Assembly (NCBI RefSeq): GCF_022605725.1
Contig: NC_065551.1
Coordinates: forward strand, 23,498,001 to 23,562,000
Length of the DNA stretch: 64,000 bases
Direction of reading: 5' to 3'
From: Anthonomus grandis grandis
Lineage: Eukaryota; Arthropoda; Insecta; Coleoptera; Curculionidae
Shown here piece after piece: positions 22,394 through 34,959 of the stretch (its first letter is position 1; every line of letters begins with the position of its first letter). The notes under the pieces are model-generated. The model was not told the origin of the DNA and did no database searches. It worked only from the letters and a program-made list of their open reading frames with translations. A program made the translations under genes and the position numbers.

Positions 22394-25300
22394 TTATTTA
22401 ATCAATTGCGCTTTTGTAAAATTAGCATTCAAAAACTCAGCTAGTAATATCGATTGCGGTAAACACTCCGTAAAACTAGACCCGCCGATCATTCTGGTTT
22501 TTCTTATATTTCCAGGAATACACTCACAAATGGCAGTTTTCGGATGTTCATCGGATAATAGTACTCTGCCTTCCCTTAACGGTGCCAGCCAAGCCCCTTT
22601 AGAACACGGCCCCTGGGAGTACAATTTATAACATTTATCCTCATATCTCACCAACCTCTTACTTCTATCACACAGATCCGGGATATTTGTTTCGCAGTTC
22701 TTTTTTTCACACGCGCACACTCCATTATAAGAAATCCCATCTATGGACGGTCTGGTTTCGAAGTCAAAGGTGACAAATTGGCCATCCCGGCAGGGTCCTT
22801 TAGACCCTATCTTGAAGCATTTTTCATCCGAAGGAAAGTAGAGTTCACCTCTATTGCACGGTTGAGGGATGCAGGATGTTGAGTTTACCAGGATTTCACC
22901 TTCGGCACAAGGTCCTCTGGTGAACGGTCTGTAGCAGATGGTGCTGTTTTGATAACGAATGTTACCTTGGCGGCATACGCATCCTCCGCTGCTAGTTTTT
23001 GGAAGAATTGTGAACATTTCTCCTTTGCTGCATGGGCCGATTGTACCTGAAGGAAAGAAAAGATCTATATAGATAATATGTTGTGACCTTTAGTCATATG
23101 TTTCAACGGTGGATCTATGGAGGATTACAGACGTATCTTCTCCAGACTGATCCAACAATAACCTAAACAAATATTAAATTGAATCAAAAATACTAAAATA
23201 ATTTAAAAATGGGTAGGTGGAGGTAAAGCCCCGCATTGGCTTTTTCGAATTTTCCCCAGAAAAACTTGAAGTCACCTATTAGGTGGCTTGTTCTCTATTA
23301 AGGATGCTTAGTGTCTCAAAGTATTTTACAAGCATACAAGAACAGCATGTTTTTTACAATAATTAGAGAGTAGAAGAAATTCGGTCAATAAATAATGCAT
23401 GCAGGTACCTACTAGTTTTTAAAATAACGGATGATTACGTAATAGTTTAATTATTTGCCACTACATTTGTGTGATTTGTTTTTATTTAATTTGGCAGCCA
23501 TAGTTTGTAAGAATAATTGGTGCAGACGAGGTCATATGGGGTAAAAAGCAGCATCAATTTGGAGGCAAAGCCCCACTTGCGGAGTTTTGCCTTATAATAT
23601 AAATTATTATTTTATATTTTTATTTATTATTTCCTTGTATTTAAATATCTAGAACATGCAAAATGTATTGGAAACATTTCAAATAGTGACCATTGACCGA
23701 AGATATACTAACTGCAATACGTGCGTTTATAAACAAAAGTTATTTCATTCGTCAGGCAGCGAAAGAAATTGGGTTTCATGAATCAACATTAAACCGACTT
23801 AAGAAATTAGGGGGGGATAAACGTGGATGATTTCAAGCAACTTTCAATTCAACTTTCGAAACGGAAATCGTACGCCACTGTAAAGATCTTGACAAGCGAT
23901 TTTTTGGCCTTACGTTAAAATCTTAAGATCTTTCTTATACAGTGCGGCTCTTAATTGTCTCCCCCCCCCACTCTTATCTTTTAAATGCGTTTATGTAAAA
24001 ATTTGACATAGATCATTAGAACCTAAATACTACTTTTGGTCCCTGGATCATTTTGAAAACTTAAAAATGGCGGCGGAATGCCATTTTGAAAAATAAAATT
24101 AAAAAGAAAGGGGGGTCATGCGATACAGCGTTCGAAAGCTCCCACCATAGCAAAATGGCAACTTTTGAAAACTTATTTTTTGCAATTTTATTTCCATTTA
24201 AAATAATTAAACCTTAGGTAACACAGAAATGTAACTATTTTACTACAAAAAAAGTTGAAAATGTGCACCATTAACTTTAAGACAAGTAAAATAATCTAGA
24301 ACTCTTCACGAACATTTTAAAAAGTGGTAATATCAATATTACGACATGCATTAATTATTGATTTATTGATTGATTGAAGATAGGTTTTGGTTGGGTGACG
24401 TAGACTTTTTGTTTCAAGTATCCCAAAAAAAGAAGTCCAGCGGTGTAAGATCGGGCGGCCTGGCTGGCCACTCGGTAGTCAAATATTCTCATTTTTGCTA
24501 AAGTGCTAAGGTGGTGCCCAATCTTGTTGAAAAACTGTTTCCAACTCAAATTCGTGAGGATTGTCTGCAATAATTTCGAATGACAGATTCAAAAGATAAG
24601 AGGGGGGATAATTAAGAGCCGGCACTGTATGTCCTTATATGCAATCGCAGGAAGGGATTTTACACGTAACTTTATGGACAATGGGCTTTAACAAGAATCA
24701 ACTTTCCCAATATTTCGTTAATCTGGAGGCTGCCATAAAAAGAAATAAAATCTGAAAATAGAAAAAAGGATTAAAATTAAAAGTTGCTAACATCAACACC
24801 CTATAGGGGGCGCAATGAAAAAGAAACAGCTGAAAATGAAAAAGCAACGAACAATCCTCTTCAGAATCCGACGCTGAGTATTCTGTTCATTGTAATAGCT
24901 CCGATTATCAATTTTCATCTGAAGATCAGATTCGAAAGAAAGAGAAAGAAAACTTACTGTAAAGTTTTGAATTAATGATTTCAACTGATTATGCAGTGGT
25001 TAAAGTCCAGGGAAAAACAAATACTTCTTTTCAAGGATGTTACGACGCTGAATTTTACAAGCGACTACGAGTTTTCAGAAGCAAATGAAGAGTCATTGTT
25101 GACGAGGATATAGTATACTTATTAAGACTCTCAAAACCGACTGAGATGAACTTTAAGATTTCATAACGCGATTGTTTTTAAAGAGGACTTGATTATGTTC
25201 AATTGTACAAGGCAACAATAACAGCAGTTAACATCCTATTTTTATCAAAATTATAAACATTATTCAACTTCAACTTAATAAAAAATTCAACTTAAACTAT

Positions 25301-28300
25301 ATTAAGTTTAAATGTCATCATCCAACCATATCATCTTCAAGGTTTCTATAGTTTTAGGTCATTTGTCATTGGCAAAATATCTAGGTTTATGTTTCACAAT
25401 ATGGGGTTTTAAAAGGTTAGGCAATATTTTTGCAGATATTTAGGATCATGATTGTTCTATGCAGTCATCAGCAAACCCTCCAATCTATTCCGAAAGATAA
25501 GACGTTGATGGTAGATAATTACAAATTGTTGTTTAGCTGATGGTCTGAGACTTATTTAGTCTTTTGAGACGGATACGAATTTATATAGCAAGCAGCTACC
25601 ATATTTTCTATAACACTATTCTGTGATACACCAGCGAATGCTTTTATCAGATCATAGAAAACTCCAACATGGCCAAATTATTTCACAGGCTTTCCACTAC
25701 CTTAGAAAAATTAATGAAGTAGATCGATAATTCGACGAATCACCTCTACCTACATTGGCAAAAAAGCGAGAAACAGATCTTCTACTGAAGAAGAAATGAA
25801 CAGCATATGCCAGTGGATAAAATGATAAATAAAAGTATCGGTATTATGGTATTTAGATCGCCCCTTGTGTTATTTATATCTTTTTAATTATATCTTCTTA
25901 CCTAATTCATAACAATTTCTTGTGTTTGTATGGTAGTGCGGAAAGAACTTTTCACACCCGCAAGTCTGATCCGGTAGAAATAAATGTCCGTGTTCCTTGC
26001 ATGGTCCTTTTGTAAAATGTTGATAACATCGTCCATCCAGTGCCCGATACCTTCTAAGCTCCTTTTGTTTATTGCATGAGCAAACTGGTATTTTGTCGCT
26101 ATCTACAGTGAGTAGTTGCCCTTTAGAACACGGTCCTCTGGTAAGTTTTTGGTAACATTTCTGATCTTTAATCCAGTAGATCGAGTTTGAGCTTGGACAG
26201 CTGGATATTGGTTTGCAGGTGCCGATTTGTTGTTTAGATCTAAATAAAGTATCCAGTAATTAACATGATTATTCGGTGAAATGAGTTTTTGTGATTAATG
26301 AACAAAAAAAATGAGAATTTTATAAGGATATTTATGAGAATTTTATAAGTTTTATGTATTGCGATATATGTTTGAAAGTTACTAATTTGGTAGATAAAAA
26401 TGTTGCTGGATAATTCTGAAAGATTTTTCTCAAAAGTGCAAGATTTCTTGGATAAGAAGCTCAAAGAAATCAATTAAAACCAACGTAAATATTACGTGAT
26501 ACCATGTGGACTTTCCTTTAAAAAATCGTTATATTCATTATTAATCGTTAAATTCGTTATATCTTTAAAATTTTGATTTTTTTGTCATTGACGTAATTGT
26601 ATATGTTTTTCAGGATTAGCAAATAATTTTTAATTTTTTTAACCAGATCTATGAAATATTCATTCTTCCATGCATTTCACATAATTTCTGATGTCTTTGT
26701 TTTTAGAATATAAAGAACAATCGTAATATTTTTATATTCATGTTTCATGTGTTTATATTCATTTTAAGTTTGTTAAGTATGTTTATTTTAGATTTCATAT
26801 TGCTCAAATAATTTAATTTATTTTCTTACATAATAATAATCTACTAAATAATTTGGTCTTAAATAAATAATATATTATTTAGTGAAATTTTGGTTAAAAA
26901 GATGCCCCAACCAAAACTGCTCTAACTAAGGAAATCACTAACCCAGAGTAACTAATTTATCGTCAAATCCATGCTCTAGAACTGCTCTATTATTACTCTA
27001 TCAAAAGTTTGAAAATATTTTAATTATCTCGGATAAAGTTATGTATGTTTAGGAATGTCGTCCAAGAAATTTATGTCATTATGACCAAATTGCGTTTAAC
27101 TAATTCCCTGTACATTTCTAAAACATCATCCCGGATCATTCAATTGAATACAGAATATTCAAATATTGACAGAACTTTAAGGGTATATTCCTTAAACAAA
27201 TGGTTGGAATAAAACGATAAACATGAAATATGATAAAATGAAAACATGAAATTGAGTGCAAATGAATTTTTCGGACAAGATCATGCTTTTAATAAGTATT
27301 TATGTGATCTCAGGGTAAAACCCAGTTAATGTTACCTAAACCTTTACCTGTATTCATTTACACTTACGTAGTAACGTTATTTTTAAAAATCATATCGGGA
27401 CCAAAGTAGAACCCTACATCACAAGGTCCTTTGCTAAACAATTGGTAACATTTAGCTTCTTTGGTAGACAATGCATATTTTGGTGGGCACCTACACTCAG
27501 CATACAATTCTTTACCAATCCTACCAGTAGCTGGTGTTAATTCCATTCCCTCTGGACAGGGGTGCCCCAGCTATAAAAATACTCTCTATTTTATTCAATT
27601 ATTGCATAAAGCTGTTACATAATAGTGCAGACATTTCACGCCAGTTAATGATATACTTGACGCGATTTAATAAAAATATTATTCCTACTAGAAAGGGGAT
27701 TATCATATATTTGCATGTTTTATAAAAACAATTTTTAGTATTTTTACGTTTATTAATGATTGACCTTCGGGGAATTATTGTTGGTAGCAACAAGCCTATT
27801 ACATAAGTAAAATTAAATAACCAACTTCTGGGCTAATGGTTTAAGATGGGTCGTCCATTTAGTCAATCGTATTAAATAATTTCCGCATTTAAAAGGTCAC
27901 TTTTGGCATACACAACTTGTATAGTCGGCGAAAATAACAGGAGTTTTTTTATGAATGTATGCAATTTACATCCAAATAATGTTTACTAATTAAAGGAATA
28001 TTAAGGCATTTATTGATTTTATTTACATTATAAAACATCAGTATAATCAAATTTTAGGATAATTAAAATCGGGGGCAATAAACGACATCATGTTTACCAA
28101 TGCGTATGTGTGCGTTTTGTTATTGAATTTTAAATGTGTAATGAATGCTAGTACGTATGTATTGATTGCACAGTTGTAAAGTAAATTTATTTCAAAACTA
28201 CGATACATGTTATGTATTATTCATCAAATTAGACCCAAACAAATTATAGGTTATTTTGAATTTTTGTTATCGTGGAAACACTTTTTTTATGAACATTTTA

Positions 28301-31300
28301 TTTTGTTCTAATATAATTTTGGTATAATTTAGGAAGTTAATCTAATCGTCTAACAGGATTTGCAAATTCTAATGCGTATGTATGAATTACACTGTCATTT
28401 AGGCATTTAACATCATTTAGGCATTTTTTTCTCAGTAATTTATGGATTTGATGTCATTTAGAAAGAAAATATGCAACAACTGTTTAACTGTTAAAAAAAT
28501 TTTGAGGTCCCTTCATTTTTCTATAGTGTGTATGCCTTTTATAGTTATGAAAAAAATTCGTTTTTTTTTAATTAAAATTTAATCAGACATTATCTTTTTA
28601 ATGATTTTTTTAAACAAAACTGCAATGATTTTTGTTATTTCAGAATGTAAGGCGTCGTAGAAACATCTATATTATATATAAAAATATTTTAATTAGCTCC
28701 GTTTCAAAACTTATATTTTGGTTTACAAGAAACATTTTTATATACCATTACATCTAGGAATCAATATTAGAAATGTCTTAGTATAAACAACGCTTGCCCT
28801 TTAACTTTAACTAACGCAAACCAATTTTCATCTTGTAACTATTGAAGAAGTATGTTTATAGGTCAATTAATCAAATGGCACATTTCCAGATAGTTGGAGA
28901 ATGACTAATTCACCCAATATTTTAGAATACATACTCCAATACCTATTAAGTTCATTTCCTATTTTCTCAAAGGACAATATTTTTGAATGAAATGCACGAA
29001 TTGCAATCAGTATTTAGAGAGATGCAAGCGCATTAGTAAATGTTACGGATGATATCATAAAGTCGACAGATTCAAAAAAATTAACAGCGTTGGTGCTCTT
29101 AGATTTTTCTAAGGCATTTGATATGGTAGACCATCGTATACTCCGCTCTAAGCTTATATAATAGGCCAAGCTATATAGGTTTTAAGTATAGATAAGTATT
29201 GGAAAGCTTTAGAGTATTTGGAATTTTTTATAATTTCATTACGTTTTCCTTTTATAACATTCTAAGACAAAAGTAATGAGTCAAGTAGATTGTACCGGTA
29301 GTCGGATAAAAATATGGAATATAGGAGACAAAATTCGAACCTATAGGTTTTCGAAAACTAGCCAGCAAATTTAGAAATCAACGAAGAATAAATGTGTGTC
29401 CATAAACTGTCGGCATGGCACTAAAAAAGCAAGGATATATATGAAGGAAACCAAAAAAGATCTCTGCAGTAACATCTCTACATAAGCAACGAACAATGGA
29501 GTTTTATCAATGTTTTCAAAGAGATAATTTTAGCAATACTTTTATATCTGACGAGAGTTGTTTCCAGATGGGTGCAAACAACCTCAAAACCTTGTAAATC
29601 AAGTATTGTGATATTTTAAATGGTTTTCTTCTTAAAACGCATCATGTTTCTTTATATCTAGATGAGTAGCGCCTTCAGCAGCATAATGCATACTTCTGCC
29701 TATACTCAAGATTGAATGCAAGAAAAAATCAAACTGGTCACAATTCTATGGCCAGCAGCTTCTTCAGATCTTAGTCCCATTGAAAACATATAGGGAATAA
29801 AAAATTTTGTGGAATTAGCAGCCTCACGAAATAAAGAAGGTTTGATTCAGGCAGTCACCTAGTTTCTGGCATACCTGGAAGTTTAGTTAAGTGTTTAGAA
29901 TTAAATGGAGATTTTGTAAGTAAATAAAATTAATTGTTTCTTATTATTTTATAATTCAAATAATAAAAATATATACAGCAAAATTATAATTGTGCTTTCT
30001 TTTTACCGAATCCTTTTTAGACACAACTATTTAGTTGATCATAATTTAATCTTGAATACTAAGAAGTCTCAGTTTTTATTATTTGGTAATAAACAAAGCC
30101 TCTATATTTTTTAAACGAGTTTCGGTCAAGAATTTGAGCGTCGTTCGAGAAAACAGCGTTCCAAGTTTTGGAATGATCGGTACAATCCTCCGATCTAATC
30201 CCAATTGAGAACTTGTGAGAAGAAGTAGAACGTCGCAATTGAATACAACTGTTTTCGAATAAATCAATCATTTATAGCTAAAAACAGTCAAGTTTGGACA
30301 AATCTTCCGGAAAACGTTAATTAGAATTTGATTGCCTCAATGCCGCGATGTTGCCAGCAATTAGTAAATAGTAAATTAGATAATACTTTTAGTAATTATT
30401 ATTAAAATAATGTGTTTAAATACCCTTAGATCCTTTGCTCCTTATCTATTCCTTAATAGAAATCATAATCAGATATTTAAAAAAAAAATAGTTTTAATAA
30501 ATATTTTTGCGGTGTTTCGTCCTGTAGGTCATGTAGGAGTACTAAATATTTTAAATTTATTATTTCCAGGGATGTTTTCTTCATGGATTTCAGCTATTGG
30601 ACAAAACATACACACTTGTTTGTCTAAGAACGTTTTATGTTTGTTTCGGATTCATTAATTATCTGTGTAAATATAAAATAGTCGTAATTCGCCATGATAA
30701 TTTCCAGATAAAGTTGGTTTAAGTTTCTCGGTAAAATGCAAAAAAATAAAGTTGTTTATTCCTTAAGAGTGTTTTTTAAAAATCAACTTCCGATGCCAGC
30801 AAAAATTACATTTGAACAATTTTTTCCTAAATGTTCTCTTTCAACGTTTAATTTTTTTCTTGTATTCTAAATAATGAAAATAAAGTGAAAACTCTTCTTA
30901 CCTGAAATATTTTATAACATTGTCCATCCAGTGGCCAATATAACATCTGCCAACCCTGCGGTTCTTTGGCACAAGGATTCAATTCTGGATCGGCCCATGG
31001 CGGTGCCATCACAGCCCCATAAACGCACGTCCAAAAGCACATTTTAAGTAAAATCCATATCTACAAACCAGTAATATTTTTTTCAATTCGTATGCAGACC
31101 AGTTCTTATAAGTAATTTAATGAGTGGCCGATCAATATTGTGTAATTTTACACGCTATTGCTACCAATATGACCTGGTTTAACAGGTCACGGTGAAAATT
31201 AGGTATGGCTCCAATCAAAACGTTATATAAGCAATTTCTGACATTGACATTCTTAATTTTTATATGGTTCTTGGTATATGTCTATTTGCTGGGTTATTCC

Positions 31301-31579
31301 GGATAAACTTAAGTAGGCGCTATCTAGAATGACTAATAATGATAATTGTCTTATGGGGTCATATTGCAAAATAAGTATTATTGATCATATTACAATTAAT
31401 ATTTATTTTTTATAATTAACTTATATGTTTTTTTTTAAATATATTTATCAGGAAATTGGCAAACCAGTCACTTTGTACCAGTTTAACAAACGATTATCAG
31501 GTGTTTTTCAGAAAACAAGTTTTTTTTTGCTAAATGCAGGAACGAGAATAAACTTACTTACCTTTAAAGATTCAGTCAT
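22394..31579 (-). CDS. Secreted DUF4789-type cysteine-rich protein, 5 exons, 456 aa
   Basis: Exons on the minus strand: 31579-31562 (only 18 coding bases), 31060-30902, 27570-27368, 26239-25902, 23046-22394. All junctions are GT-AG with matching phases (0, 0, 2, 1), totalling 1371 nt. The N-terminus (MTESLKIWILLKMCFW...) is a hydrophobic signal peptide. The mature protein carries eight modules of the form C-(Y/F)-x4-x-GPC-x2-G, for example CYQLFSKGPC, CYQKLTRGPC, CYQHFTKGPC, CYRPFTRGPC, CFKIGSKGPC and CYKLYSQGPC. The first has the variant CYKIFQ-LGHPC across an intron. This is the pattern of the arthropod DUF4789 family, whose biochemical role I do not know. The gene is probably a cuticle- or gut-associated secreted protein, which is inference. 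Intron 4 holds transposon relics. The 18-base first exon is the least certain part. Confidence 0.85.
23690..25150 (+). mobile_element. Ancient Tigger-like transposase relic, split by a mariner MITE
   Basis: Plus-strand frames give an N-terminal helix-turn-helix-like stretch (AAKEIGFHESTLNRLKKLG) and then ETEIVRHCKDLDKRFFGL before 23940. After the MITE, acidic and serine-rich remnants lead to DYAVVKVQGKTNTSFQ near 25010, resembling the C-terminal part of another Tigger/pogo branch. Stops are frequent. It differs from the two elements in the Ndc80 introns. It lies inside intron 4 of the DUF4789 gene. Confidence 0.5.
23940..24627 (-). mobile_element. Mariner-superfamily deletion derivative, ~690 bp
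   Basis: TA flanks both ends (23938-23939, 24628-24629). The terminal repeats read CAGTGCGGCTCTTAATTGTC on the left and CAGTGCCGGCTCTTAATTAT from the right, continuing into a homopolymer C/G run and CTTATCTTTT. Inside, a minus-strand relic near 24550-24380 reads FQQDWAPPHFSK in one frame and GYLKQKVYVTQPKP in another, recalling the second and third catalytic regions of mariner transposases. It is internally deleted and inserted into an older Tigger-like relic. Confidence 0.8.
26590..26790 (-). repeat. Degenerate ~26-bp repeat family, reverse orientation
   Basis: Strings tttttcaggatt, cttccatgcatttcacataa and ttcatgtttcatgtg match the reverse-orientation units seen at 21600-22110 and 38270-38540. 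The segment is in intron 3 of the DUF4789 gene. Highly diverged. Confidence 0.35.
27571..28980. other. Intron 2 of the DUF4789 gene: no feature seen in this part
   Basis: AT-rich intronic DNA between exon 3 and the retroelement relics beginning near 29045. No motif, RNA gene or inverted repeat stands out. Confidence 0.4.
29045..29165 (+). mobile_element. Reverse transcriptase sliver (non-LTR)
   Basis: The plus-strand frame reads TALVLLDFSKAFDMVDHRIL, the LDFSKAFDTVDH box of non-LTR reverse transcriptases. It is only ~120 bases long and sits in intron 2 of the DUF4789 gene, with neither upstream nor downstream domains visible. Confidence 0.7.
29395..29930 (+). mobile_element. Tc1-like transposase relic
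   Basis: Plus-strand fragments read GYIxRKPKKISAVTSLHKQR, then NTFISDESCFQM (first catalytic Asp region), and near 29770 a PIEN-IWG-like segment corresponding to the SPDLNPIENLW box. Several stops and shifts are present. It is in intron 2 of the DUF4789 gene. Confidence 0.6.
30170..30375 (+). mobile_element. Tc1-like transposase C-terminal relic
   Basis: The plus strand from 30187 reads SDLIPIENL, a stop, then EEVERRN, and near 30330 LNAAMLPAISK. These match the SPDLNPIENLW-x-LD-R and SMPRR-QAVI parts of Tc1-like transposases. Whether it belongs to the same insertion as 29395-29930 is unclear, because both carry a PIEN box. That argues for two insertions. Confidence 0.55.
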
Positions 31580-31899
31580 TATTCTTTGATAGGGCCCCTT
31601 CACTTTTGCCTTAGTTCATGCTATCTGTCGCGTAACCTGTTTACTAAATATGAGAATATTATCGTTAAGGGCTATTACATACAAAAGATAGGTTAATAGA
31701 TTAACCATGTGTGCTTCATTAATAGCGCTACTAAAAAATTACAATTTTTTTTTATTTATTTTTAATTAGAGAATAGTCATTGCTAAATTACTAACTAATA
31801 AAAAAAATTAAAATGAAATGAACAAACTTCAAATAGAAATTACTCTTTACCCCCAGTTTTAATTTTTAATTTTACTAATATACATCCAATTATAAAAGC
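31580..31899. other. Upstream region of the DUF4789 gene
   Basis: About 300 bases immediately 5' of the minus-strand gene, presumably its promoter and 5'UTR. I see no convincing TATA box at a suitable distance. Confidence 0.3.
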
Positions 31900-32230
31900 G
31901 TTTTTTTCCCTTCTAGGTAGTCTCCATGTAATTTTTTTTATATGTGCCAGACTTTTGGAGTCAGTTTCAGTTACATTCCAGGACTTTGATGTCATAATTT
32001 TAACTTTCTTCTTGATTTTTGAAGCATTTTTAGTTTTTCGTTGAGTTATTAGAGCACTTCTTGTGTTTTTGAACCTTTACTCTCATTTCCTTTAGGTTGC
32101 AAAAATTTGGACCCACTTTTTATTTTGAATTTGTCATGCTTTTCCAATATTTGATGCCTTATTTTTTCTACCTTAAAATATTATATTAGCTCCAGATTTA
32201 TTAAATTTCTTCCTTCTTCTATTCTGGGCA
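31900..32230 (-). repeat. Degenerate repeat array, reverse-orientation arm
   Basis: The tract includes gcaaaaatttggacccac followed by tttttattttgaatttg, which is the reverse complement of aaaataaaaagtgggtcc plus aaaagcataaaaa at 32550-32575. The whole arm has the T-rich form of the unit and faces the plus-orientation array that starts near 32340, giving a large inverted arrangement around ~32290. Confidence 0.5.
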
Positions 32231-32339
32231 GTATCGATTTTTTCCATTGGATAAGTTGCTCCCACAAAATATATTTCTTTAAAAATGTAATTACTATTGA
32301 TCTAGAAACTATAGGAAATGTAGGTCAAAATGAAAAATT

Positions 32340-33220
32340 TATAAAAAATACCTCAAATTCCTGCATGACATTTAACTCCGAAAGCCTCAACAATTATTTT
32401 AAATGCCTAGACGAGAAACCAAAAATACTTGAATAATGCCCTCCTAAGAGCCTGTAAAATTATTTTAAATCCAGAGAAAGTATAAGAAATACCGTTAAAT
32501 GCCCTGAATAAAATGAAAGATACTTAGAATTTCTGCAATAAAATAAAAAGTGGGTCCAAAAGCATAAAAAATAGCCAGATTAAAATGAAAAGTTACTTTA
32601 AGTGCTTAAAAGATATGAACATTTATCTCAAAGGTAAAAATTTGTGGAATATTTACGCGAGTTAACATTAAAAGCTGGAAAAACATGAAACACTAATTTA
32701 AATCTCTGAAAGACAAAAGGCGATGTCAAATGCCTGGAATAACTAACTAAATCATTCTAAATGCCTCGAAAAAATTAAAAATGCCCCCTAAAGGCTAGAA
32801 TAAAAAATTTAATACAAAAAAACTTTTAAGTACTTAGAAATTTTTGGATCAAAATCGAAATATACTTGATAACCCTTTAAAGTCATGACAAATTATTTCA
32901 AATTCTTAGGAAAGATATAAGAAATACCGTTAAGTGCCCAGAATAAAATAAAAATTTATTTAAAATATCTGAAAAACATAAAAAACGCCTGGAATAAAAT
33001 AAAAAGTTAGTTCAAATACTTGAAAAAGATATGAAATCTTCAAAGATAAAAAATTATGTCAAATGCCTGGACTACATAAGAACTGACCCAAAAGCTGATA
33101 AAACACTAAAAAAACTATTTTAAATATCTGAAAAGCATTCAAAACTACGTCAAATCTGTAATAAAATTAAAATATATATATAAATGTCTGAAAGACGTAC
33201 CCCATAAATAGAGAGAGCCT
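32340..33220 (+). repeat. Degenerate ~26-bp minisatellite-like array
   Basis: The tract is made of loosely repeated units close to TTTAAATGCCTGGAATAAAA followed by TAAAA. Recognisable copies include aaatgccctgaataaaatg, gtcaaatgcctggaataac, aacgcctggaataaaataaa and gtcaaatgcctggactac. A longer period also shows: gaaagtataagaaataccgt near 32476 recurs as gaaagatataagaaataccg near 32920, ~440 bases away. No coding capacity. The family recurs at least five more times in this window. Confidence 0.6.
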
Positions 33221-33285
33221 AAACAAATTTTATTAAAGTGTCTGTAAATTGTCAAAGTCTATTGTAAGCAAGTGGTCTAAGGACT

Positions 33286-34670
33286 ATGTCTTATCAGAAT
33301 TTCAACTTTACTAGTAATTTTACCTTCGTTGCAACTGACAGGCTTAAAATTAGGGAAGTTATTTTGAGCATAACGAATAAAAAATTCACTGAGGTAAATG
33401 ACATTTCTGCTGAAATGCTTTTACTATTGCCAGATACAGCTCTGGATAGTCTGATCTCAGTTTGTGTCAATTAGTCTTTAGCCAAAGCGATTTCTATTAT
33501 ACCAAAGCATATTTCTTGACTGTCTGAAATTATCTTTGTAGTTCCGTTGTTTAAGGGTGGGAACTCTGAAGATCCTAGTAATTACCGCTTAATCTCTCTA
33601 TCTAAGATTATCGAAAAACTTATCAAAAGAAGGGTTTGGGACTATTTACAATCGTTAACTACAATTATAACAAAGCAGTTTGGCTTTCAGGCATCCAAGG
33701 ATGCTATATACGACTTTTTGGAAAACTTTTCCTTAATGTGAACCAAAGCTGCATATCGGTGGCGGTTTTCTATGATTTATCTTAAGCTTTTGATTGTATG
33801 GATCACGGATTACTGCTATCTAAGCTTGAGTCCCACAGGGATCGGTTCTGGGCCAATCTTGTTTTTGATATACATAAATGACCTTGTTGAGCTAGTCATC
33901 TCTGGAGAAGTCACCCTGTTTGCGGACGATACATCAATATTAGAGGAGCTAAGTAGATGAAGGAGTTGCAGCAAATGGAGAACGACGTGAACATTATTAA
34001 TGAATGATTCACATTCAATCGTCCTTATTTAAATCAAAGCACATATATTGCTGAATTTAAATGTGACATAGCACGTCTGTTCTTAAATGGTAACCCTTTG
34101 CAGAGGGTTTATGTAACTGAGTTATTATTTTTATTAACAATAAAAAAATTACGCTTTGAAGACCATACACTAACTTTAAGTAGAAAGCTCTCGTAAGGAT
34201 ATTTTTCTAGAAGGGTTGTAAAAGGAAAATTGAGAACTCTTATACATTTATTTATATCAGAAACTTCCGCACTTATTTTTAAAAATCATTTTGCACTCAT
34301 GAGTCCTGTCACTAGTCACAACACTCGACAAAATCTTCTGCCTCTACCGCTTGCAAGATTTGCACTAGTAAAAAAATCACTTGTAAATGAAAGCAGGAAA
34401 GTATTTAACCATTTACCAATACATCTGAAAACTCTAAATTCCTTAAAGACTTTACTGTTGGGTAGGAGATTATAGTATGGATGTAAGATTATGTCTGATG
34501 TCAATGTTTGTATTTTTTAATTCTTTATATTTAGATTATTATTTTGAATTGTTTTATTTAATTTTTGTGGCTCTTGCATGTATTTAATGGTTTCTGTTCA
34601 CTTTTATAGCAATCTTGCTTTGTCAGCAATTTTTTTAATTTTTCGACTAATAAAGCACTTTTGAATTGAA
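33286..34670 (+). mobile_element. Non-LTR retrotransposon 3' half, inserted in the repeat array
   Basis: Plus-strand frames follow the RT order: VVPLFKGGNSEDPSNYRLIS (33540-33600), QFGFQASKDAIYDFLE (33680), IGSGPILFLIYINDL and FADDTS with the catalytic DD (33840-33940). After stops, a C-terminal part follows with SHNTRQNLLPLPLARFALVK and FNHLPIHLKTLNSLK (34310-34450). The 3' end has an AATAAA and a ttgaattgaaaaagttgaattg tail near 34660, split here as two imperfect copies of ttgaattgaa. It is 5'-truncated with several stops. The repeat array resumes after it at ~34690. Confidence 0.8.
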
Positions 34671-34689
34671 AAAGTTGAATTGAAATAAT

Positions 34690-34870
34690 TAGCACTGCCA
34701 GGAAGATAAAAGAAAATACTTCATAAGCCTTGAAAATATAAACAGTTATTTCAAATGCCCGGAAAAAATTTTAAATGCTTCTGAAAGGCCTGGAATAAAA
34801 ATTTAAATACAAAAAAAATGAAATATGAAAGAATTTAGACTTTTTAAAGATTTGTAGTGAACACAAAAAT
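34690..34870 (+). repeat. Continuation of the degenerate repeat array
   Basis: The strings gccttgaaaatataaaca, tcaaatgcccggaaaaaat and ggcctggaataaaaattt match the units at 32340-33220 in the same orientation. This supports the idea that the retrotransposon at 33286-34670 landed inside a pre-existing array. Confidence 0.55.
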
Positions 34871-34959
34871 TCAAAAAACTTCATTTTGAATATTAATAGT
34901 GTAAGGTCTGGAGTCTAAGAGAAATTCGAGCAATCAAAATTTAGAAAAAAAACTTAATT

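Noticed and set aside
22204..22401. A plus-strand frame at the 3' end of the DUF4789 gene
   Set aside because: Lys/Phe-rich chance frame in the convergent spacer; no motif.
32340..33220. CRISPR-like spaced repeats
   Set aside because: Units are degenerate with no constant spacer length, and the sequence is a eukaryotic genome.
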